Assembly (NCBI RefSeq): GCF_019710585.1
Contig: NZ_JAIFZQ010000022.1
Location: forward strand, 1-64,000
Origin: Arthrobacter sp. MAHUQ-56
Lineage (GTDB): Bacteria; Actinomycetota; Actinomycetes; Actinomycetales; Micrococcaceae
Direction of reading: 5' to 3'
DNA length: 64,000 bases
Part shown: positions 25,982 through 34,424 of the stretch, piece by piece
How positions within the stretch are numbered: position 1 is the stretch's first letter
Layout: every line of letters starts with the position of its first letter
Notes under the pieces: model-generated
What the model saw: only the letters and a program-made list of their open reading frames with translations
The model's database searches: none
What the model was told of the DNA's origin: nothing
Position numbers and translations under genes: made by a program

Positions 25982-26872
25982 CTAGCGAGATGCTGGGAGG
26001 GGCAGGGCTTGCACTTCTCGGGCACGGGCATGCCGGGCTTCATTGCTAACAATGGAGTTGCGCAGCGTTCCGATTTTTTCGACTACAACCTCGACTACAT
26101 CTCCGGGTTGGAGGAGCCATTGGGGTGTGCGGGCGTAGCCGACCCCCGACGGGGTGCCCGTGGCGAGCAGGTCACCGGGGCGAAGCGTGAAGGTCTTGGA
26201 GATGTGCGCCAGCGTCTCGCCAACGGTGTAAACCATCTCGGCGGTGTTCCCGTCCTGCACGATCTCACCGTTCACGCGAGTCTGCACCTGAAGGCCATCG
26301 CGGAGATCGCCGACTTCCGCGGCCGGGACCATCGGCCCGACAGGGCCGGACAGATCAGCGTTCTTACCCAGAATCCACTGGGATGTAAGCTTCTGTGCCC
26401 GGCGGGCAGTGAGGTCGTTAAAGACCGAGTATCCGACGACCGAGGCAAGAGCCTCATCGGAGGTAGCGTCCACGAGTGTCTCACCGACCCAGGCCACAAT
26501 TTCCCCCTCCCAATCCAGGCCATCTTCTCCGGTCGGGACCGGCACGGCCGCCCCGTCAACGGTCAATGACTGCGACCACCGGGCGAAGAGGGTCGGATAC
26601 TCGGGAAGTTCCTGATCCTTGAACGAACCCTCGGCCACATGCTTGAGGTAGTTCAGCCCGATGCAGATCACCCTCGCACCAGGTAGTACGGGCGGGACGA
26701 ACTCAACACTGCCCACGGGCAGCGATTCCTCTGAGGCGGCCGATGCCAGATGCCGGGCCGGTTCGGCCCAGAACTGCTCAAGTCCTGCCAGGACGGACAC
26801 TGTCTGCCCGTCCTCGGAAAGCGCTGCGACCTCGACGTCACCGGCGCTGCGGCGAATACCAACAATTTTCAT
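25982..26872 (-). CDS. Fumarylacetoacetate hydrolase family protein
   Basis: This 296-residue protein has the usual FAH signatures: CIGLNYLKHVAE (about 70-81), the metal-binding DWEGEIVAWVG (about 118-128), GYSVFNDLTARRAQK and the GTPSGVGYAR loop. Members hydrolyse C-C bonds of 2,4-dioxo acids or decarboxylate/hydrate products of aromatic ring cleavage. It is the first gene of the minus-strand operon with CaiB/BaiF and carboxyltransferase genes. A palindrome 17-34 bp upstream sits in the divergent promoter with the GntR gene. Substrate not determined. Confidence 0.88.
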   Translation of the reverse strand: MKIVGIRRSAGDVEVAALSEDGQTVSVLAGLEQFWAEPARHLASAASEESLPVGSVEFVPPVLPGARVICIGLNYLKHVAEGSFKDQELPEYPTLFARWSQSLTVDGAAVPVPTGEDGLDWEGEIVAWVGETLVDATSDEALASVVGYSVFNDLTARRAQKLTSQWILGKNADLSGPVGPMVPAAEVGDLRDGLQVQTRVNGEIVQDGNTAEMVYTVGETLAHISKTFTLRPGDLLATGTPSGVGYARTPQWLLQPGDVVEVVVEKIGTLRNSIVSNEARHARAREVQALPLPASR

Positions 26873-26888
26873 GAGTTTCCCTTCATCC

Positions 26889-26906
26889 TTCGACTATCCT
26901 GTCGAA
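26889..26906. promoter_or_regulatory. Operator-like inverted repeat between FAH and GntR genes
   Basis: TTCGAC-TATCCT-GTCGAA is a perfect 6-bp inverted repeat in the 75-bp divergent spacer. The adjacent GntR-family repressor is the natural candidate to bind it and control both directions. Confidence 0.55.
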
Positions 26907-26947
26907 AAGAGCTAAAACATTCGCACCTTTTATGCTTCAATAGGAGC

Positions 26948-27697
26948 ATGACACAGTTCCCTGGCGACGTACAGCCTCCTGTTCAGGATTCCGGGACAGC
27001 TCCCGCCCCCATGGATTCGGGCCTGAAGCTGGCCGCGCCGCGTTCGCGGGCCGAGCACCTCGCCGCCGCGCTGGAAGAGCGCATTCGTAACCGCGCACTT
27101 GAACCGGGAGCCCTGGTGGGAACCCTCCCCTCGCTGCGGGAAGAGACCGGATATGCCCGGGCCACGGTCAGCGAAGCCGTCCGGCTGCTGCGCGAGCGGG
27201 GAGTTCTGGAGATCCGCCCCGGCCGGACCGGAGGCCTGTTCGTTACCGAACCCAGTCCTGTTGTGCGCCTGCGCCATACGCTGCTGACAGTAGGGGAACA
27301 GCCCTCGGCGGTCATGGACGCCATTGAACTGCGGGATCACCTTGAGGGGCTGATCGACATCGGCGCCGCGCGGTGCCGCACCCCCGATGACGTCGCTGAG
27401 CTGCGCGAACTGGTGCGCAGGATGGAAAACTCCACGGACTGGGACGGCTTCATGCGGGCCAACTGGGCCCTGCATGAGCGGATCGCCGCGATCTGTCCCA
27501 ACGCCATGGCGCGGGCCGTATACATCGGAACTCTCGGACACCTGTCGTCAACTGCTTCGTCACGCTTCGACGAGGACGAAGCAGCAGCCGCCGCGTACCG
27601 GGCGGACCGTCTGCGCGTTCACGCCGAACTCGTCGAGGCGATCGCCAAGGGGGACCTGGCCGCGGTCTGGCACGCCGTCACCAAACACAACAACTAA
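26948..27697 (+). CDS. GntR-family regulator (FadR/FCD type)
   Basis: This protein of about 249 residues has an N-terminal winged helix-turn-helix (SLREETGYARATVSEAVRLL and RERGVLEIRPGRTGGLFV, about 55-100) and an FCD-type helical ligand domain. The latter carries ELRDHLEGLIDIGAARCRT and an HERI plus HAELVEAI pattern, whose histidines and acidic residues usually hold a metal and carboxylate ligand. The ligand is probably an organic acid from the surrounding aromatic pathway. The ATG at 26948 has AGGAG unusually close, so the start could be slightly different. It diverges from the FAH operon and precedes the DUF3500 gene by 22 bp. Confidence 0.85.
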   Translation: MTQFPGDVQPPVQDSGTAPAPMDSGLKLAAPRSRAEHLAAALEERIRNRALEPGALVGTLPSLREETGYARATVSEAVRLLRERGVLEIRPGRTGGLFVTEPSPVVRLRHTLLTVGEQPSAVMDAIELRDHLEGLIDIGAARCRTPDDVAELRELVRRMENSTDWDGFMRANWALHERIAAICPNAMARAVYIGTLGHLSSTASSRFDEDEAAAAAYRADRLRVHAELVEAIAKGDLAAVWHAVTKHNN

Positions 27698-27719
27698 TCC
27701 GAGCACGAAGGAGTGCACC

Positions 27720-28979
27720 ATGAGCACCGCAGAATTCCGCCAGTACCTCTTCCCCGAAGGCCATCGCCGCATCGAGGAAGTCAAAGGTCTCGACGCCTAC
27801 GCCTACCGCCAGGCGGCCCGGAAAGAGGGAACCTTCACCGGCGAACTCATTAAAGGCTGGACCCCGCTGTACCTGAACGAATTCCGTGGCGTCACAGAAA
27901 ACGGCACCCTGCGGCAAGGGCTGTTCCCCTTCGAACCAGCACTGCCCGGTGAGCATGCTCCCGTCACAGCCATGGTCGCGGCGGCCGAGGCGCTGCTGGC
28001 CACAGTCACCGCTGAAGACCGCGAAAAGCTCACCTACCCGGTAGACGCCACCGAATGGCAGACCTGGGCCAATCCTGAATTCATGCAGTTCGACACCGGA
28101 CTCAGGCTTGAATTCCAGCCCAGACGGGTCCGGGAAAAGGCGCTGGCCCTGGTGGAGGCGTCGCTGAGCCCCGAAGGCTACCAACTGGCGCGCGGCATGA
28201 TGCTGATCAACGGGTTCCTGGGCGAGGTCGTCGGCCTCGAAAGCGTCCTGAACGAGTTCAGCTACAACTTCGCCATGTACGGGACGCCGGACCTGACCGC
28301 ACCCTGGGGATGGCAGCTCTACGGACACCACTGCGCGGTCAACTGCCTCGTGGTCGACGGCCGCATGTCCCTAAGCCCGGTCTTCTTTGGAGCCGAACCC
28401 AATGAGATCGACGCCGGCCCGCACACGGGCGTCTCCGCCTTCGAAGAGCGCATCAAGCTCGGCACGGACCTCATGGCAGCCCTCTCGGCCGACCAGCGAG
28501 CCGCCGCAATAACTTACGAACAGATGGTCGATCCCGCCATGCCGGAAGGACGGGTGCACCCCGGAGACGAGAGGCACCTCGCCGGTGCCTTCCAGGACAA
28601 CCGGGTCATCCCCTTCGAAGGCATCAAGGTAGCAGACCTCCCCGCCCCAGCTCAGGAGATCGCACTCTCGATCGTCAAACAGTTCGTGCTTCCGCTGCCA
28701 GCCGGACCCCGCGCGGCACGGATGCGGGAAGTCCGCGAGCACTTGGACGAGACCTGGTTCTCCTGGATCGGCGGCCACGAACCGGGCGATGTCTTCTATT
28801 ACCGCATCCAGTCACCGGTGATCATCGTCGAACTGGACCACCACTGCGGCGTCTTCCTTAATTACAGAACACCCAAACAGTTCCATGTCCACACCGTCCT
28901 GCGAACCCCGCACGGCAACGACTACGGCCGGTCCTGGGTACGTCAGTGGCAGGCGGCACATTCGGAACTGGCCCGATGA
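27720..28979 (+). CDS. DUF3500 family protein
   Basis: This 419-residue protein matches the DUF3500 family in layout: EPFxG-type N-terminal third, LMLINGFLGEVVGLE-like helices, WGWQLYGHHCAVNCLVVDGR (about 200-219), FFGAEPNE, and a C-terminal IVELDHHCGVFLNY with paired histidines suggesting a metal site. No signal peptide is present. The function of the family is not established. Here it is co-transcribed with the NTF2-like gene (4-base overlap) downstream and perhaps GntR upstream. It lies in an aromatic-degradation neighbourhood, so a hydrolase or lyase role on a phenolic intermediate is conceivable but unproven. AAGGAG is well placed before the ATG. Confidence 0.82.
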   Translation: MSTAEFRQYLFPEGHRRIEEVKGLDAYAYRQAARKEGTFTGELIKGWTPLYLNEFRGVTENGTLRQGLFPFEPALPGEHAPVTAMVAAAEALLATVTAEDREKLTYPVDATEWQTWANPEFMQFDTGLRLEFQPRRVREKALALVEASLSPEGYQLARGMMLINGFLGEVVGLESVLNEFSYNFAMYGTPDLTAPWGWQLYGHHCAVNCLVVDGRMSLSPVFFGAEPNEIDAGPHTGVSAFEERIKLGTDLMAALSADQRAAAITYEQMVDPAMPEGRVHPGDERHLAGAFQDNRVIPFEGIKVADLPAPAQEIALSIVKQFVLPLPAGPRAARMREVREHLDETWFSWIGGHEPGDVFYYRIQSPVIIVELDHHCGVFLNYRTPKQFHVHTVLRTPHGNDYGRSWVRQWQAAHSELAR

Positions 28980-29377
28980 GCAGTCCCGCGGCCGAGGCCA
29001 GACACCGGATCGCGAATCTGCTGCACACCTACGTCGCCATCGCGGACCGAAAAGATGTCAACGCCGTCGTGGACCTGCTTGGCAGAGCCAATGTGCAGTT
29101 TCCGACGGCAGAGTCCTCTAATCCAGTCGCCGCAAGGGAACTGTTCACCAGACTATGGAGCGCGCCCGAAGGGCACCGGCACGACGTCAGCAACCTGATC
29201 GTGCACCCGGGCCCGGAGGATGGGCAGTGGCTGGCCACCGCCCATTACACCCGCTGGCTGCTGGCCGGTGACGCCCCGCTGCTGCATACGCTGGGCGCGT
29301 ATCAGCTCCTGGTCAACGACGGAGACTGGTCTATTCAGCTGCTGAAGGTCAACCGTGTCTGGACGGCTGGAAGCTGA
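28976..29377 (+). CDS. NTF2-like / SnoaL-type small protein
   Basis: The sequence fits the cone-shaped NTF2-like fold: an N-terminal helix (RIANLLHTYVAIADRKDVNA), then strands with HRHDVSNLIVHPG and WLATAHYTRWLLAG, ending VNDGDWSIQLLKVNRVWTAG. It is 133 residues long. Members are small-molecule isomerases, hydrolases, dehydratases or dioxygenase beta subunits. The ATG overlaps the DUF3500 stop (ATGA), so the two are coupled and probably act in one pathway. No catalytic residues can be assigned confidently. Confidence 0.78.
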   Translation: MSSPAAEARHRIANLLHTYVAIADRKDVNAVVDLLGRANVQFPTAESSNPVAARELFTRLWSAPEGHRHDVSNLIVHPGPEDGQWLATAHYTRWLLAGDAPLLHTLGAYQLLVNDGDWSIQLLKVNRVWTAGS

Positions 29378-29405
29378 GGGGTAAAGATGATCCGGTGATG
29401 AACCC

Positions 29406-30170
29406 GTGACGACCCTTTCCCGCGTCAGCCTGGTCCTGGACGCCCTCGCCGAAAGTCGGGGGCGTCTTAGCCTGTCTGAACTTGCCGTCCGCACAGGTCT
29501 TCCACGTTCCTCCGTGCACCGGACCATCCAGGATCTGGAGGAAGAGCTTTACGTCGTCAGGACCCCGGGAAGGCCAGGCTATGCTTTGGGCCCAGGGATA
29601 CTGAAATTCGGGATGGCCGGTCACCTTCATCTGCTCAGCGCCAACCGAGGCAGGCTTGTCTCCTTGGCGCGGGCCACGAATGAAAACGCCGAACTGGCCA
29701 TTTTCAACGGCCGCGAAGTCGTCATCGTGGACCAGGTCGCCTCTCCGGCAAGGCTCAGGGGCGTCACGAAGGTCGGCAAGAGCTTTTCCCTTCATGCCAG
29801 CTGCATCGGCAAGGCCCTGCTCGCGGCACTTCCGCCGGCCCGCGCCGATGAGCTCCTTTCCCCCGAACTTGAAAGGTTCACGGACACCACCATCACCGAA
29901 AGGCCGGAGCTGCAGGCCGAACTGGACGTCATTCGTAGGGTTCAGGTCGCCGTCGATATCGAAGAACACGACCGCGGCATCTGCGCCCTTGCCACAGCGA
30001 TGACCGGCCCGACCGGTGCGCTGCAGGCGATCGCCATCGTCATGCCGACGGCGCGGTTCGCGGCCAAAAGCACGGCAGCACTGGATGGTTTGACAGTGCT
30101 GAATCCTGCCATTGATGTGGTGGGTGCGAGGGAGCATTTAGAGCAAAAGAAGCGGGCCGGACTCGGCTGA
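29406..30170 (+). CDS. IclR-family transcriptional regulator
   Basis: This 254-residue protein has a winged helix-turn-helix with LSLSELAVRTGLPRSSVHRT (about 19-38) and a GAF-like IclR effector domain carrying GKSFSLHASCIGKALLAALP and EEHDRGICALATAM. The start is a GTG. It ends in a strong shared terminator and faces the PhlG-like/MFS operon. Two matching GTCCCG-N5-CGGGAC palindromes in the MFS/monooxygenase promoter about 2.1 kb away are candidate targets, as IclR-type regulators often bind such short symmetric sites. The ligand is probably a phenolic compound (inferred). Confidence 0.88.
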   Translation: MTTLSRVSLVLDALAESRGRLSLSELAVRTGLPRSSVHRTIQDLEEELYVVRTPGRPGYALGPGILKFGMAGHLHLLSANRGRLVSLARATNENAELAIFNGREVVIVDQVASPARLRGVTKVGKSFSLHASCIGKALLAALPPARADELLSPELERFTDTTITERPELQAELDVIRRVQVAVDIEEHDRGICALATAMTGPTGALQAIAIVMPTARFAAKSTAALDGLTVLNPAIDVVGAREHLEQKKRAGLG

Positions 30171-30187
30171 GTCCGGCCCGCTTCTTT
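30146..30187. terminator. Bidirectional terminator between IclR and PhlG-like genes
   Basis: A perfect 19-bp stem runs from AAAGAAGCGGGCCGGACTC, loop GGCT, to GAGTCCGGCCCGCTTCTTT. It gives a T-rich 3' end on both strands and overlaps the IclR stop codon. The convergent gene ends 10 bases further on. Confidence 0.9.
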
Positions 30188-30196
30188 GGGGGGGTG

Positions 30197-30931
30197 CTAC
30201 CAGGGGCGGGGGATGGTGAGTTTGCCGCGGTTTTCGGCCACATGGAGGGGCGGCAGGATGCGGGAGAGGAACGTGAATTCGTCGTACGCGTGCTGGAGGA
30301 GGTTGGGGGCCAGGGCCTGGTCGACTTCGGCGCTGACCTGTTCGGGAGTCAGGCCGGCGTCGGGAAGGTCGTAGCCGAGCAGGAAGTGGCTGCGCATTAC
30401 CAGGCCCCATTCGGTGTCCCGTCCGATGTGCAGCAGCCGACCGCCCAGGACTGAACCGTCTGCCCGGCGTGGGGCGGCGTGGCCGAATCCCACGTGGCCG
30501 GTGATCGCTGTGGTCACTGCGCCGCTGCTGAGGGCGTTGGAGTAGGCGGAGGCGGTGAAGAACTCTGTGGGGTCGTGGAATTCGATCAGGAGGTCCTGGT
30601 CGGGCAGGCCAGTGAGTTTTTCGGTGACGATGTGGGTTGAGCCCGCGGCTTCGCCGGGGATTCCGCCGTTCCAGGCACTGGCGCCGTGATCGATGGGGTG
30701 CCACCAGCCGTACTCGCGCGGCCCGGGGCGGCTGCCGAACCACCAGGTGAACATCTCTCCCGTGCATCCGTGCATGTCCGTGCGTGCGGCGACGTGCAGA
30801 ACGCCGGAGTCCAAGCGTTGGTAGCCGGTTTCGATGGGCATCGGGGACGGGTCAAGAAGCCGGTCGAAGTTGAACAAGCGGTCCTCCAAGGTGGTGAAGG
30901 AAAAAGTGGGGTTTTGCTGAATCAGTGTCAT
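30197..30931 (-). CDS. PhlG/phloretin-hydrolase-like C-C hydrolase (DAPG hydrolase family), copy 1
   Basis: This 244-residue protein belongs to the family of 2,4-diacetylphloroglucinol hydrolase and phloretin hydrolase. Those are zinc enzymes that cut the C-C bond joining an acyl group to a phloroglucinol ring. Visible features are RTDMHGCTGEMFTWWF (50-65), the zinc-site candidate WWHPIDH (76-82), LLIEFHDPTEFF, LGGRLLHIGRDTEWG and LLQHAYDEFTFLSRI, whose HxxxE (214-218) fits the C-terminal zinc pair. The ATG at 30931 overlaps the stop of the MFS gene (ATGA), so uptake and cleavage are coupled. A second intact copy is at 42921 and a broken one near 34.4-34.9 kb. The exact acylphenol substrate is unknown. 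Confidence 0.85.
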   Translation of the reverse strand: MTLIQQNPTFSFTTLEDRLFNFDRLLDPSPMPIETGYQRLDSGVLHVAARTDMHGCTGEMFTWWFGSRPGPREYGWWHPIDHGASAWNGGIPGEAAGSTHIVTEKLTGLPDQDLLIEFHDPTEFFTASAYSNALSSGAVTTAITGHVGFGHAAPRRADGSVLGGRLLHIGRDTEWGLVMRSHFLLGYDLPDAGLTPEQVSAEVDQALAPNLLQHAYDEFTFLSRILPPLHVAENRGKLTIPRPW

Positions 30932-32226
30932 GCGGGTACCTCCGAGGCGACAAGCGGCTCGCCCTTGCGGCCGTGAGGATGACGGAACGAAGCGTGAGTG
31001 GTCTTCCGGTCGGCGATGTACAGCCCCGTCACAGCAGCAAGGCACACCGCCGCAGCAGCCGCGAAGGTACCGAAGGCATCGTGGAATTCGCCGGCGGCGA
31101 TGGCAGCCCCGCCGAGGGTAGGACCGAGGAACGCCCCGATGAAGGACGTGCCGTTCGACCAGCCGAGCGCGGTTGCACGGGCCGGAAGCGGATAAATGTC
31201 GGACGTGGCGGTGTGGACGAGATTCATTGTGGAGTGCCCGCCGATGCCCATGAGCGAAATGCAGGCTACGGCTAGTGGCGCCGAGAACGGCACGGCCAGG
31301 ATGCCGACGAGCCCCAGGAGCGTGCACCCTCCGGTGATAACTGCCGCGAGAGCTGCTCCCCAGCGGTCTGCGATCCATGCGGTGGCGAAGGAACCGATCA
31401 CTGCTGCGCCGGTGAGGACGAAGCTGAACAACAGTGCCACCTGCAGGTTTAGTCCGAGCCCGATCATGGCTTCAACAACCCAAACATTCAGGCCCTGCCA
31501 GGCGACCATGTTGGCCACCGCGCATACTGCGATGATCAGCGCGACCATCGCACCCCGGCCTGAGAAGAGGGCCGCCAGCTTATGCCGTGTCGTCCAGGCA
31601 CCGCCGGCCACCTCAGGCTCGGTGCTGACCGGGAATTTCGTCAGAAGGACGGCAAGCAGAATCGCCAAGGTAACAGCCGTGCCGATGAAGAACATCGGGC
31701 GCCAACCGACCGCCGGCAGTACCGGAACGGCGATCAGGGCGGCGACGACGCCGCCGAGCGGAATTCCCGCCATGGTGATGGTAACGACCAGGGACCCGCG
31801 CCGGGCAGGAGCATTGTTCCGGGCCACTGTCATGGCGGTGGTCAGCGCCGCACCGAGGCCGCAGCCCGCCAGAAAACGGGCCAGTCCCATGACAACGCCG
31901 TCGGGGGAGAGCCCGGTGAGAGCGGATGCTGCCGCGAACACTGTAATCGCTCCGGCAAGGACGGCTTTGCGGCCGAACCGTTGGCCCAACAGCGGTGCCA
32001 CGAGCGAACCCAGGATGGCCCCGATATACACAACGCCGCCGATAAGGCCGATTGCCTGGTCTGTGATGCCCATGGACTGATCTCTCAGAATGAGTGGGAC
32101 AACCTGACCGAACACGATCAGGTTGTAGCCTTCGATCACGGTAATAATCATGCACAGCGCGATGATCGCCGAATTCGACTTCCCCGTCTTTGGAGCGTCG
32201 GCAGCGGCAGCAGATGGTGAAAACAT
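30928..32226 (-). CDS. MFS transporter, aromatic acid:H+ symporter-like
   Basis: This 432-residue permease has twelve predicted spans. The N-terminal IIALCMIITVIEGYNLIVFG contains the D/E-G-Y-[DN] type signature of the aromatic-acid symporter group in span 1, and GQRFGRKAVLAG is the loop 2-3 MFS motif. I start at the ATG at 32226 with AGAGGAG upstream. It is followed by the PhlG-like hydrolase in the same operon and should import its phenolic or aromatic-acid substrate. The substrate itself is inferred. Confidence 0.86.
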   Translation of the reverse strand: MFSPSAAAADAPKTGKSNSAIIALCMIITVIEGYNLIVFGQVVPLILRDQSMGITDQAIGLIGGVVYIGAILGSLVAPLLGQRFGRKAVLAGAITVFAAASALTGLSPDGVVMGLARFLAGCGLGAALTTAMTVARNNAPARRGSLVVTITMAGIPLGGVVAALIAVPVLPAVGWRPMFFIGTAVTLAILLAVLLTKFPVSTEPEVAGGAWTTRHKLAALFSGRGAMVALIIAVCAVANMVAWQGLNVWVVEAMIGLGLNLQVALLFSFVLTGAAVIGSFATAWIADRWGAALAAVITGGCTLLGLVGILAVPFSAPLAVACISLMGIGGHSTMNLVHTATSDIYPLPARATALGWSNGTSFIGAFLGPTLGGAAIAAGEFHDAFGTFAAAAAVCLAAVTGLYIADRKTTHASFRHPHGRKGEPLVASEVPA

Positions 32227-32311
32227 TCGTGCTCCTCTAATTGGGCCGCACCTCCTCGGGCGGCTCTCCATTGCCATGGTCGAGACATTGTGTGATCCAA
32301 ACAACAATCCT

Positions 32312-32371
32312 GTCCCGGGATTCGGGACGGATGATTCCGTGGAACAACCGCTGTCCCGTGGATCGGGACAG
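32312..32371. promoter_or_regulatory. Paired palindromes GTCCCG-N5-CGGGAC (two operators)
   Basis: GTCCCG-GGATT-CGGGAC at 32312-32328 and CTGTCCCG-TGGAT-CGGGACAG at 32351-32371 share the same arms and spacer length. Their centres are 41 bp apart, about four helical turns. They lie between the divergent MFS and FAD-monooxygenase genes; the IclR regulator nearby is the likely binder. Confidence 0.72.
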
Positions 32372-32454
32372 TGTGTGAGACGAGTCACGTCAAGATCCGT
32401 ACGGTGGGATGCAGTGATGCCTCAAGTAGAGGCGTGAGATTGAAAGGCATGTCA

Positions 32455-34077
32455 ATGAAGACCACCGGCGGACCAGGCCTACACAGCGCAGACGTGACCA
32501 TCGTCGGGTTCGGGCCCGTGGGAAAGCTGCTGGCCCTCCAGCTCGGGCGCCGCGGGCACAGAGTGCTCGTTGTCGACCGCAAGGAGACCGGCTACCCGCT
32601 GCCCCGTGCAGTGACCCATTGCTCTGATTTCGCCCGCATCCTGCAATCCGTCGGATTGTCGCCGGACAGGATTCCGGAGGTGACCGAGCCTTACGACGAC
32701 ATGTACGTGTGGCGGAACGGGCAAGGTCAGACACTCGTCGAGGTCGACTGGAGCGGACGTGGGGAATCGGGGTGGTACAACACCTACTTCTTCAACCAGC
32801 CTGCTCTGGAGGACCGCCTGGACGCTTTGGTTGAGGATCTGCCCACCGTCACCGTTCTTCGCGGCTGGGAAGCCGGCGACGTGTCCCAGGACAAGGACAG
32901 CATCCGCGTCAACCTAAACAGGACCAGCAGCGGCGAACAGATCACGGCCGTCTCCAGCTGGCTCATCGGAGCTGACGGGGCGAACAGTGCAGTGCGCCAG
33001 CTGGCCGGCATCGAATGGCATGACGAGGGCTTCTTCTACGACTGGCTTGTCGTGGACGTCAAACCCGGTCCCGGCCTCGATTTCCCCCATGTCGCCTCCC
33101 AGCTGTGCGACACCTCCCGTCCGGCCACGATGGTTCCCGGCGGACCAGGACGACGCCGGTGGGAATTCATGCGACTGCCCGGAGAAACCAAGGAAGAGCT
33201 GAACCGCACGGAGAAAGCCTGGGAACTACTGGCCCCCTACGGGGTCACCGCCGACAACGCGGAACTGGAACGGCACTCGGTGTACACCTTCCAGGCCTGC
33301 TGGGCGACCGAGTGGCGCCACGGACGGATTCTGCTCGCCGGTGACGCGGCGCATCTGATGCCTCCCTTCGCCGGACAAGGACTGGGAGCCGGCGTCCGCG
33401 ACGCCATGAACCTAGCGTGGAAACTCGGAGCAGTCCTCGACGGCCTCGCCGACGACTCACTCCTGGACACCTATGGTCCGGAGCGTTCCCAGCATGCCAT
33501 CGCCTTCGTGAAATTCTCCGTGAACCTCGGCCAGGTCATTTGCCTCACCGACCACGAGGAAGCAGCCGAACGTGACGAACGGATGATCGCCGAATGGGCA
33601 AGCACCCGCACAGCACCGGCCCCGCCCCGCCCCGGCCTGGGTCACGGACTTCACACCGGCCCGCACGGCGGGGAACTTGCCATCCAAGGGCGAGTCACCA
33701 GCTCCGGGAAAACAGCGGTCCTGCTGGATGACCTGTTGGGCGGACCCGGTGTCCTCCTTACCCGGCGCAGCTCCATGCTCACCGACATCTCCGGGGAAGA
33801 CCAGAAGCGCCTCGGGCTCCTGGAGATCCGGATGGCCAGCCTCGAAGACAACGGCGACGTACCCGCCGGCGTTGAAATTGTTCACGACACTGACGGAACC
33901 TATCGCCGCTGGCTGGATTCGCTGGGAACCCCGCATGCCCCGGTCGACGCCGTCCTCATCAGGCCGGACTTCCACCTCTACGGCACCGCCGCCGGCAATG
34001 ACGCCAAGGATCTCGCCAGGGGCTTCCTCGCAGGACTTCACACCTGCCACCTCGCGGCCGCATCCCAGGAGGCATGA
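32455..34077 (+). CDS. FAD-dependent aromatic hydroxylase (MhpA-like)
   Basis: This 540-residue flavoprotein monooxygenase of the phenol/3-(3-hydroxyphenyl)propionate hydroxylase group has the dinucleotide-binding VTIVGFGPVGK (about 14-24), an internal DG motif region (WLIGADGANSAVRQLAG) and the FAD-ribityl GDAAHLMPPFAGQGLGAG. After about residue 400 a C-terminal thioredoxin-like domain follows, as in MhpA relatives. It hydroxylates a phenolic ring with NAD(P)H and O2. I use the ATG at 32455 because AAAGG is 7 bases upstream; the ATG two codons earlier is too close. It diverges from the MFS/PhlG-like operon through the paired palindromes and may process the released phloroglucinol or phenylpropionate. 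Confidence 0.87.
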   Translation: MKTTGGPGLHSADVTIVGFGPVGKLLALQLGRRGHRVLVVDRKETGYPLPRAVTHCSDFARILQSVGLSPDRIPEVTEPYDDMYVWRNGQGQTLVEVDWSGRGESGWYNTYFFNQPALEDRLDALVEDLPTVTVLRGWEAGDVSQDKDSIRVNLNRTSSGEQITAVSSWLIGADGANSAVRQLAGIEWHDEGFFYDWLVVDVKPGPGLDFPHVASQLCDTSRPATMVPGGPGRRRWEFMRLPGETKEELNRTEKAWELLAPYGVTADNAELERHSVYTFQACWATEWRHGRILLAGDAAHLMPPFAGQGLGAGVRDAMNLAWKLGAVLDGLADDSLLDTYGPERSQHAIAFVKFSVNLGQVICLTDHEEAAERDERMIAEWASTRTAPAPPRPGLGHGLHTGPHGGELAIQGRVTSSGKTAVLLDDLLGGPGVLLTRRSSMLTDISGEDQKRLGLLEIRMASLEDNGDVPAGVEIVHDTDGTYRRWLDSLGTPHAPVDAVLIRPDFHLYGTAAGNDAKDLARGFLAGLHTCHLAAASQEA

Positions 34078-34424
34078 TGCGCCCCGTACGGGACTGCAAC
34101 GCGTTGCCAGGAGCACAGTTCATGTCCGCTACAACGGGTGCACGTATCCAGCGGGACGGTCGATGCCGCTATTCCGAATGGAAACATTCTGTGGGTCCGG
34201 CAACACGGCGGTAGCAGCCGGCTCTACGACACGTCATCACGTTACTAGGCGCGGACCCGGGGAACGCGGGCAGGGTTCCTCTACCGGACGGCAGCCAGCT
34301 GCATAGCCATCTCGATGGGAACCTGTCCGCCAGCTCACTGAGGGGGCGGGTCAGTATGGCGGCCACCCGGTCCGCCTACGAACCGCAATGACAACTACCC
34401 CAGCCGCTTCTTTTTGCAGTGGGA
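34078..34424. other. Intergenic stretch without visible genes
   Basis: Between the monooxygenase stop and the broken PhlG-like gene I see only short overlapping frames, none with homology I recognise or a convincing ribosome site. Confidence 0.4.

Noticed and set aside
24346..26049. 567-codon plus-strand open frame
   Set aside because: Antisense to the carboxyltransferase and CoA-transferase genes, which carry clear family motifs.
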